Assembly (NCBI GenBank): GCA_964534995.1
Contig: CAZHSC010000045.1
Coordinates: 1-28,936 of the forward strand
Origin: JAJTFW01 sp964534995
GTDB taxonomy: Bacteria > Bacteroidota > Bacteroidia > AKYH767-A > OLB10
Reading direction: 5' to 3'
Length of the DNA: 28,936 nucleotides
The notes beneath the pieces are model-generated. The model made no database searches and was not told the DNA's origin. It saw nothing but the letters and a program-made list of their open reading frames with translations. The translations under genes were made by a program, and so were the position numbers. This document shows, piece after piece, positions 22,659 through 28,936 of this stretch (within the stretch, counting starts at the first letter, position 1; each line of letters begins with the position of its first letter).

Positions 22659-24923
22659 ATGATATTCGACATCGAAATGATCCGGAAGGTGTATGCATCC
22701 TTCCCTGCCCGGGTGGCTGCCGCCCGTTCATTAACCGGACGACCCCTCACACTTTCAGAGAAAATTCTTTATGCCCACCTTTCCGAAAATCTCCCTGAAA
22801 GGGCTTTTGTCCGCGGTAAGGACTATGTGGATTTTAATCCCGACAGAGTGGCGATGCAGGATGCCACCGCGCAAATGGCCTTGCTGCAATTCATGCAGGC
22901 CGGTCGTCCTAAGGTTGCGGTTCCTTCTACGGTTCACTGTGACCATTTGATTCAAGCCGAGAATGGCGCCTCTGCCGACTTGACCAAGGCACTGGACAAG
23001 AACAAGGAAGTGTTTAACTTTCTTGCTTCGGTATCCAATAAGTACGGAATCGGCTTTTGGAAACCCGGTGCCGGTATCATTCACCAGGTCATACTTGAAA
23101 ATTATGCGTTCCCGGGTGGGATGATGATAGGTACCGACAGTCATACCGTAAATGCGGGTGGTTTAGGAATGATTGCCATTGGCGTTGGCGGGGCAGATGC
23201 CTGCGATGTGATGGCCGGACTTCCCTGGGAACTCAAATTCCCTAAACTGATAGGTGTGAAGCTTACAGGTAAATTGAACGGATGGGCTTCCGCCAAAGAT
23301 GTCATCCTGAAAGTTGCCGGCATCCTGACTGTGAAAGGAGGAACCGATGCAATTGTGGAATATTTCGGACCCGGAGCCGATTCAATTTCCTGTACAGGCA
23401 AAGGTACTATATGCAACATGGGCGCGGAGATTGGCGCCACCACTTCCGTTTTTTCCTATGATGAAAAGATGGCAGCCTACTTGCGTGGAACCAACCGTAA
23501 GGAAGTAGCCGATTTGGCCGATTCCATTCGTGAACACCTGCGTGGCGATGCGGAAGTATATGCTCAGCCTGAGCAGTACTTCGACCAGGTGATTGAAATA
23601 AACCTGAATGAACTGGAGCCCCACATTAATGGTCCTTTCACGCCAGATCTGGCCTGGCCGCTGAGCAAATTCTCAGCAGCAGTAAAGGAAAACGGATGGC
23701 CGTCCGCACTGGAAGTAGGACTGATTGGTTCCTGCACCAACTCCTCCTATGAAGATATCAGCAGGGCCGCTTCACTGGCAAAACAGGCGGTAGACAAAGG
23801 ACTGAAAGCGAAGAGCGAATTTACCATTACCCCCGGATCTGAATTGGTGCGTTATACTATTGAAAGAGATGGATTCCTCGAAATTTTTGAAAAGATGGGC
23901 GGTGTAGTTCTCGCCAATGCCTGCGGACCCTGTATCGGTCAGTGGGCTCGGCATACCAGCGACCCTACGCGTAAAAACTCAATCATCACTTCTTTCAACA
24001 GAAATTTTGCCAAGAGAAACGACGGGAATCCCAATACCCATGCCTTCGTCGCTTCTCCCGAAATCGTGACAGCCCTCGCCATTGCCGGTGATTTGACTTT
24101 CAATCCGATTACAGACACGCTTACCAATGCATCCGGTGAAAAAGTAAAACTAACAGCGCCGCAAGGCCCTGAGCTGCCTCCCGCAGGATTTTCCGTTAAG
24201 GATGCAGGATATCAGGCGCCGGCTGCGGATGGCAGTCAGGTAAAAGTAGAAGTGGATCCCGGCAGTGACCGTTTGCAGTTGCTGGAACCCTTTTCTGCCT
24301 GGGATGGCATGGACATGAAAGGCCTGAAGTTGCTGATAAAGGCAAAAGGTAAATGTACCACTGATCATATTTCCATGGCGGGGCCCTGGTTGAAATACCG
24401 CGGGCATCTGGATAACATCAGCAACAATATGCTTATTGGTGCAGTAAATTATTTCAACGACAAAACTGACAACGTAAAAAACCAGATTACAGGGAAGTAT
24501 GAGAGCGTTCCTGCCGTACAGCGTCAGTACAAAGCCACGGGCCTTGGCTCCATCGTGGTTGGTGATGAAAACTACGGTGAAGGTTCTTCCCGTGAACATG
24601 CTGCCATGGAACCCCGCCACCTGGGCGTACGGGCAATCCTTGTAAAATCTTTCGCGCGCATACATGAAACAAACCTGAAAAAGCAGGGTATGCTCGCCCT
24701 CACTTTTTCAAACAAAGAAGATTATAATAAGATCCTGGAAGATGATGTGATCGATATCATCGGCCTTACTACATTCAGTCCCGGACAAGCGTTGACCGTA
24801 AAGCTCCATCACAACGATGGCAGTACGGAAGATATTAAAGTGAACCATACCTATAATGAAAATCAGATTGAATGGTTTAAGGCGGGAGGGGCATTGAATA
24901 TTATCCGTGCTCAGCTGGCTTGA
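22659..24923 (+). CDS. acn: Aconitate hydratase
   Basis: A 754-residue aconitase of the type resembling mitochondrial enzymes, interconverting citrate and isocitrate in the TCA cycle. The three [4Fe-4S] cluster ligands are visible: Cys359 in GSCTNSSYED, and Cys422 and Cys425 in ANACGPCIGQW. Other signatures are PSTVHCDHLI, GTDSHTVNAGGLGMIAIGVG (substrate region) and, in the C-terminal swivel domain, GDENYGEGSSREHAAMEPRH. Length matches the family. The ATG at 22659 follows AAAATAAA without Shine-Dalgarno. A hairpin overlaps the stop codon. Confidence 0.96.
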   Translation: MIFDIEMIRKVYASFPARVAAARSLTGRPLTLSEKILYAHLSENLPERAFVRGKDYVDFNPDRVAMQDATAQMALLQFMQAGRPKVAVPSTVHCDHLIQAENGASADLTKALDKNKEVFNFLASVSNKYGIGFWKPGAGIIHQVILENYAFPGGMMIGTDSHTVNAGGLGMIAIGVGGADACDVMAGLPWELKFPKLIGVKLTGKLNGWASAKDVILKVAGILTVKGGTDAIVEYFGPGADSISCTGKGTICNMGAEIGATTSVFSYDEKMAAYLRGTNRKEVADLADSIREHLRGDAEVYAQPEQYFDQVIEINLNELEPHINGPFTPDLAWPLSKFSAAVKENGWPSALEVGLIGSCTNSSYEDISRAASLAKQAVDKGLKAKSEFTITPGSELVRYTIERDGFLEIFEKMGGVVLANACGPCIGQWARHTSDPTRKNSIITSFNRNFAKRNDGNPNTHAFVASPEIVTALAIAGDLTFNPITDTLTNASGEKVKLTAPQGPELPPAGFSVKDAGYQAPAADGSQVKVEVDPGSDRLQLLEPFSAWDGMDMKGLKLLIKAKGKCTTDHISMAGPWLKYRGHLDNISNNMLIGAVNYFNDKTDNVKNQITGKYESVPAVQRQYKATGLGSIVVGDENYGEGSSREHAAMEPRHLGVRAILVKSFARIHETNLKKQGMLALTFSNKEDYNKILEDDVIDIIGLTTFSPGQALTVKLHHNDGSTEDIKVNHTYNENQIEWFKAGGALNIIRAQLA

Positions 24924-24940
24924 CAGGATTTCTCCTGTCA
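24921..24940 (+). terminator. Hairpin overlapping the aconitase stop codon
   Basis: TGACAGGA (24921-24928, starting with the stop TGA) pairs perfectly with TCCTGTCA (24933-24940) around TTTC. There is no T-run after it, so termination is uncertain; it may protect the mRNA end. Confidence 0.4.
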
Positions 24941-25035
24941 TACCGGTTACCCGTATAATAAGCAGAAACAAGATTCCCGGCCGTATTAAACTAAATATTT
25001 GTTTCGGAGTCGAACAGGCCCTTAGTCACAGAACC

Positions 25036-26604
25036 ATGAAAAATTTCTTTTGCTTCCTGGCCGGTTTCCTGTTCGTACACGGGCTTTCGGCTCAATCTGT
25101 TCCCACCTGGTCGGAGAACATTGCCTGTATCCTGTACACGCGATGTACCCCATGTCATCACCCGCAGGGAATCGCTCCTTTTTCACTGGTGGATTATGCC
25201 GACGCGACGGGTGCCGCCGCGGGAGTATATGATGCTGTCAGTAATAACCGCATGCCCCCATGGCCTCCTGATCCCGCCTATCGTTCCTTTGCGCATGAAA
25301 GAAGCCTTACTTCCGCCGAGAAACAATTAATTCTGGATTGGGCCGCCAATGGTACCCCTCTGGGTAACCCGTCCAATGCACCTCAGCCTCCTGTATTTCT
25401 GAATACCGAAGTGATACAGAACCCGGATCTCACGATCAGTATGCCGGTATATACCATTCCGCCCATAAGCAATGATTTGTACCGTTGTTTCGCGATGCCG
25501 GCAAATACAGGCATTGACCAGTTTATCACAGGCTTAGAAGTGGTACCCGGAAACCGGCAGGTGGTGCATCATGTCTTGGTGTATCAGGATACTGCAACCA
25601 CCGCGTTGGCTCTCGACAGCCTGGATCCTTTGCCGGGGTATAACGGCTTTGGGGGTGTTGGAAGCAATTCGGCCAAGCTGGTGGGGATTTGGGTACCCGG
25701 TGCTGAACCGGTATTTCTGCCATCCGGTATGGGCATTTCGATGCCTGCCGGAAGTACAATTATTTTTCAGGTGCATTACCCGGTGGGTTCTTCTTTCCAG
25801 CAGGATTCAACAAAAGTGAATTTGTTACTGACGCCCGCGCCTTCCACCAGAGAGGTAACGGTAGCGCCTATACTTAATCATGGACCTCAGCTCACCAACG
25901 GGCCCTTGTATATTCCTGCCGATTCAGTCCGTACTTTTAATTCGCAGTTGGGCGCGCCGTTCAATGTAACCCTGCTTTCCGTGGCCCCGCATATGCACCT
26001 CATCGGAAGAAGTATAAAGTCCTGGGTGGTTACCTTGCTGAACGATACCATCCCTCTGATTGACATTCCATCATGGAATTTTATGTGGCAGGGAAATTAT
26101 CAGTTTCGTCAGCCTTTGCGTATCCCGGTATTATCCACATTTTACGGTGAGGCGTTTTATGATAATACCGTTAATAATCCTTTTAACCCCAGTATTCCAC
26201 CGGTCGACGTAAGTGTAGGCGAAGCCACAACAGATGAAATGTTCCTTATCTATTTTTATTTTTTACCCTACCAGGCCGGAGATGAAAATATCATTGTTGA
26301 TACATCAACGGTGGTGAATACCCACAACAATTGCAACTTCATAACTTCAGTCAGGGAAGTGACAAAAAGTTTAGAGCTGAAGATTTATCCCAATCCTGCA
26401 GGTGGCAGGGTGATCGTGGATGTGCCTTCCGGTGGCCTGGATGCCCTGATGCTCTATGATCGTACCGGGAGATGCATGCTGCGCATCGGTAGTATCTTTT
26501 CGGATTTTGAATTGAATCTGGATGGCATCAGCGATGGACTGTATGAATTGGTTTTTGAAAAGGATGACATCAGGGGGCGTCGTCCGCTTGTTATTGCACG
26601 ATGA
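25036..26604 (+). CDS. Secreted cytochrome c - copper type II (PHM-like) monooxygenase fusion with T9SS tail
   Basis: A 522-residue protein if started at ATG 25036, which opens a clear signal peptide (MKNFFCFLAGFLFVHGLSAQ); the frame is open further upstream to 24907 but that part looks like spacer. A short cytochrome c-like domain has a heme site Cys37-x-x-Cys40-His41 and a likely axial Met73 (NNRMPPWPP). A domain pair like peptidylglycine/dopamine monooxygenases follows, with the full copper ligand set: His178-His179 (VVHHVLVY), His247 (FQVHYP), His319-x-His321 (PHMHLIG) and Met402 (TTDEMFLIYF). The last 75 residues form a type IX sorting domain (LKIYPNPAGG to the end). It is probably exported and attached to the surface. 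Substrate unknown. Confidence 0.88.
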   Translation: MKNFFCFLAGFLFVHGLSAQSVPTWSENIACILYTRCTPCHHPQGIAPFSLVDYADATGAAAGVYDAVSNNRMPPWPPDPAYRSFAHERSLTSAEKQLILDWAANGTPLGNPSNAPQPPVFLNTEVIQNPDLTISMPVYTIPPISNDLYRCFAMPANTGIDQFITGLEVVPGNRQVVHHVLVYQDTATTALALDSLDPLPGYNGFGGVGSNSAKLVGIWVPGAEPVFLPSGMGISMPAGSTIIFQVHYPVGSSFQQDSTKVNLLLTPAPSTREVTVAPILNHGPQLTNGPLYIPADSVRTFNSQLGAPFNVTLLSVAPHMHLIGRSIKSWVVTLLNDTIPLIDIPSWNFMWQGNYQFRQPLRIPVLSTFYGEAFYDNTVNNPFNPSIPPVDVSVGEATTDEMFLIYFYFLPYQAGDENIIVDTSTVVNTHNNCNFITSVREVTKSLELKIYPNPAGGRVIVDVPSGGLDALMLYDRTGRCMLRIGSIFSDFELNLDGISDGLYELVFEKDDIRGRRPLVIAR

Positions 26605-26675
26605 ATAACTGTAAATTGAAAAATTTTTTACAGAAGAGCATACTTCTTTTTCATTTCCTTTCTTACTTTTATTCA

Positions 26676-27380
26676 ATGAACCGGCGCTTGCTAGTACTAT
26701 TAACGCTAATCCTATTAGCATATTCTTGCAAGAAAGAAGAGGAAGAATCACCCCCCGGTATTACATTTTCATTTTCTTCTACCTATGCCACGGTACTTCC
26801 GCATACGGTTACTTTTACAGCCAGTTCGCCGGGTGCTGAAAGTATCAGCTGGGATTTTGGTGATGGCAGCACCGGGCAGGGGTTTGGCGTACAGCATACT
26901 TTCGCCGCTTATGGAAATTATCTGGTAAAAGCCAGTGTCGCCAAATCCGGATTAACGGCAGTTTACTCGCGCAATGTGCCTGTTTCTTTTCACCGCAGGG
27001 CGGTGATCAAACAGTTAGAAGTATTACAGGTACCCGCTTTCAAAGCTGCAGGTGTTGACTGGGATCCCGGCAATTTACCGGATTTAAGTTTTAAACTTAC
27101 CTTTCCGGGGGATACGCTGTATGAAACAACGGCAGTGCTGAACAATGTGGAATCGGGACTCTTTAACATTGTTCCTCCCAGAGGAACCTATGTTTTTGGA
27201 GATGCCATTTCAATCGATATTTATGATATGGATGCCGGAAATGTTCCCGACCGCGAACTCATGGGAAATGTGAAATTTAAATTTTGTGATGTTCTGCCGC
27301 TGAGCCCCAATTATACGGACAGTGTGCAGATAGGAAATGGGGCACTCCGTTTGAAATTGAAGTTTGAGTTTCAGCTGTAA
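26676..27380 (+). CDS. PKD-domain lipoprotein
   Basis: A 234-residue probable lipoprotein. I start it at ATG 26676 because this gives a lipoprotein signal (MNRRLLVLLTLILLAYSC, Cys18) followed by KKEEEES, an acidic stretch as in surface-exposed Bacteroidota lipoproteins. An in-frame ATG at 26601 overlaps the upstream stop (ATGA) and would add 25 residues; it is the alternative. Residues about 30-110 form a PKD domain (ESISWDFGDGSTGQGF, HTFAAYGNYLVKASV). The rest, about 125-234, is beta-rich with ISIDIYDMDAGNVPDRELMG, reminiscent of C2-like or PKD-associated domains in this phylum. It may be co-transcribed with the monooxygenase. Function unknown. Confidence 0.85.
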   Translation: MNRRLLVLLTLILLAYSCKKEEEESPPGITFSFSSTYATVLPHTVTFTASSPGAESISWDFGDGSTGQGFGVQHTFAAYGNYLVKASVAKSGLTAVYSRNVPVSFHRRAVIKQLEVLQVPAFKAAGVDWDPGNLPDLSFKLTFPGDTLYETTAVLNNVESGLFNIVPPRGTYVFGDAISIDIYDMDAGNVPDRELMGNVKFKFCDVLPLSPNYTDSVQIGNGALRLKLKFEFQL

Positions 27381-27730
27381 ATTTTTCATTTTGTTTTTCA
27401 AATGGTGGCTGGATGGCCGCTTCCGGCTCTTGTGCACCAGGTAAATAAAAAAAGCCCCTCCATTACAGAGCCAACTTTCATCATTGACCCAATAAAATGT
27501 TTGTAGTATGCGTATGCATTTTTATCATGTTCTCTGTTCTTGCCTCAGGTTGCCATATATGCAAAGTATGATTTACCACGTCGTCAGCTTGCGGCCCTCC
27601 TGTAGTAACTTTTACCGGCAGTGGGCTTGACTGTCATTATATAATATTTGGATCATACTGATTGACAGCCTTATGAGCTTGCATCCGCTTCATTTATATG
27701 CATTCAGTATTTTCGGAACATTATTCTCCC
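27381..27730. other. Intergenic region without recognised feature
   Basis: 350 bases between the PKD lipoprotein and the MFS transporter. No convincing reading frame, tRNA or strong terminator was seen. A weak -7-like TATTTTCG at 27708-27715 may serve the transporter gene. Confidence 0.5.
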
Positions 27731-28936
27731 ATGGATATATTTCAGAAAGACAATGCAAAAATCATAAGGGGCTGGACCTTTTATGACTGGGCAAATTCCG
27801 CGTATTCCCTGGTGATCAGTTCAGCGCTTTTCCCCATCTATTTCGCAGCCATTGCCGGAGGAGATGGTGCTAAAACCGTTCACTTCCTTGGGCGAACATT
27901 CAACAGCGAATCTCTTCAATCCTACGCCATCTCTGTTGCTTTTTTATTTATTGCCGCCATCTCGCCGGTACTTTCATCTATGGCAGATTACAGCGGGCGT
28001 AAAAAAATGTTCATGTTTTTTTTCAGTACCCTGGGAGCTATCGCCTGTTCCTGTCTTTGGTTTTTTGAAGGGAAAGACACTTTATGGGTGGGCGTCCTGT
28101 GCTCGGTAATCGCAGCCATTGGCTACTCCGGAAGTATCGTTTTTTACAATGCATACCTTCCTGAAATCTCTTCAGAAGAGTTGCAGGACAGCGTCAGCGC
28201 GCGTGGTTTTTCAATGGGGTATATAGGATCTTCTATGCTGCTTATCTTTAACCTGACCATGATCCTTTTTCCGGAATGGTACGGAGGCATCTCCAATGGC
28301 ATGGCCATGCGCTTTTCCTTCTTGCTGGTGGGGCTCTGGTGGTTTGTCTTTGCACAATACTCGTTTACACAACTTCCGGCAGATCCGCTGTCAAAGCCTG
28401 TTCAAATGGACATTTTTACCAGGGGCTACAAAGAGCTGAAAGGTGTCTGGCACCAGTTGCAGGGATTGCCAAATCTGAAAATATTCCTGGCGGCGTTTTT
28501 CTTTTATAACATGGCGGTTCAAACAGTGATGTATCTGGCCACATTATTCGGGGTGAAGGAAATTTCCTGGCCCGACGAGGCGAGCCGGCAGAGCGGACTA
28601 ATCGTTTGTATTCTGCTGATACAGTTTGTCGCGATAGGGGGCGCATATCTGTTTTCATCCTTATCCTCCCGCTTTGGAAATATCAAAGCGCTGATCATTT
28701 CCATTGTAATCTGGATGACGATATGCGTTTTTGTATATGGTTTTGTATATGTTCCCTTTGATTTTTATTTTACCGCCGCCTTTGTCGGACTGGTCATGGG
28801 CGGAATTCAATCCTTATCCCGTTCTACTTATTCCAAGTTGTTACCCGAAACGCATGATACCGCCTCCTATTTCAGTTTTTATGACGTGTGTGACAAACTG
28901 GGAACCGTTTTGGGTACTTTTATTTTCGGTTATATC
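27731..28936 (+). CDS. MFS transporter, UMF1 (AtG22-like) family, 3' partial
   Basis: An open frame runs from ATG 27731 to the window end without stop (402 codons). The N-terminus KIIRGWTFYDWANSAYSLVI is the hallmark of the UMF1/AtG22-like MFS family, inner-membrane permeases often annotated as MFS transporters. The MFS loop 2-3 signature is seen in MADYSGRKKMFMFF, and about ten hydrophobic segments are present. A later signature, GLVMGGIQSLSRSTYSKLLP, is also typical of the family. An in-frame ATG at 27698 would add 11 residues (MHSVFSEHYSP) and is the alternative start. The substrate is unknown. The last one or two transmembrane segments are missing at the edge. Confidence 0.93.
   Translation, partial: MDIFQKDNAKIIRGWTFYDWANSAYSLVISSALFPIYFAAIAGGDGAKTVHFLGRTFNSESLQSYAISVAFLFIAAISPVLSSMADYSGRKKMFMFFFSTLGAIACSCLWFFEGKDTLWVGVLCSVIAAIGYSGSIVFYNAYLPEISSEELQDSVSARGFSMGYIGSSMLLIFNLTMILFPEWYGGISNGMAMRFSFLLVGLWWFVFAQYSFTQLPADPLSKPVQMDIFTRGYKELKGVWHQLQGLPNLKIFLAAFFFYNMAVQTVMYLATLFGVKEISWPDEASRQSGLIVCILLIQFVAIGGAYLFSSLSSRFGNIKALIISIVIWMTICVFVYGFVYVPFDFYFTAAFVGLVMGGIQSLSRSTYSKLLPETHDTASYFSFYDVCDKLGTVLGTFIFGYI

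Noticed and set aside
24150..24665. 171-residue minus-strand frame within aconitase
   Set aside because: It lies wholly opposite a well-conserved gene and resembles no protein; a shadow frame.
24907..25035. Upstream start (24907) for the monooxygenase gene
   Set aside because: It would place 43 non-signal residues before an evident signal peptide and overlap the end of aconitase; ATG 25036 is better.

Overview
The window reads as a chromosome segment of a Bacteroidota bacterium, probably close to the Chitinophagales/Sphingobacteriales. The evidence is a PorP/SprF type IX secretion protein, an OmpA/PD40 lipoprotein, gliding-motility and type IX C-terminal domains, a type III glutamine synthetase, a CarboxypepD_reg/TonB receptor, starts without clear Shine-Dalgarno sites, and several TAnnTTTG -7 boxes. 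Some of these boxes have TTG 19-22 bases upstream, as in the Bacteroidota sigma factor consensus. Assignment below phylum is inference.

Layout. 1-5173: a translationally coupled string (start and stop codons overlap at every joint) of a SprB-repeat/CHU_C surface protein (5' partial, with an assembly gap), a PorP/SprF outer-membrane protein, a TPR/PD40/OmpA lipoprotein and RarA. 5337-6353: MurB. 6561-10927: a foreign AT-rich element of about 4.35 kb inserted in the 3' end of the initiator tRNA gene. 11384-13324: Kup potassium transporter. 13709-15901: type III glutamine synthetase with a well-formed promoter and terminator. 15955-20945 (minus): TonB-dependent receptor, GT-C-like membrane protein and a second multi-pass membrane protein. 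21040-21444 (minus): EVE-domain protein. 21544-22422: exported dienelactone hydrolase-like protein. 22659-24923: aconitase. 25036-26604: a secreted fusion of cytochrome c and a PHM-type copper monooxygenase with a type IX sorting tail. 26676-27380: PKD lipoprotein. 27731-end: start of a UMF1-family MFS transporter, cut by the window edge.

The most interesting part is the inserted element. It is bounded by a 19-bp perfect direct repeat (6561-6579, 10909-10927) that is the last part of the tRNA-fMet gene. It carries a tyrosine integrase next to the left end, repeated integrase-arm-like sites just inside both ends, a small HTH (excisionase-like) gene with an unknown partner, a 417-bp AT-rich gap with a thymine-free repeat tract that could be an origin, and an operon of a small protein, a protein resembling filamentous-phage/rolling-circle replication proteins, and a DUF3127-like OB-fold protein. 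I see no capsid, Zot, MOB-type relaxase or conjugation genes. It looks like a minimal integrative replicon. It also carries two copies of a perfect hairpin with a compensatory base-pair change, a strongly strand-biased GCAGAGC heptamer (13 copies on +), and a terminator that replaces that of the host tRNA. Just outside the left end lies a degenerate tRNA-fMet-like relic with a 20-bp perfect palindrome in place of its variable region.
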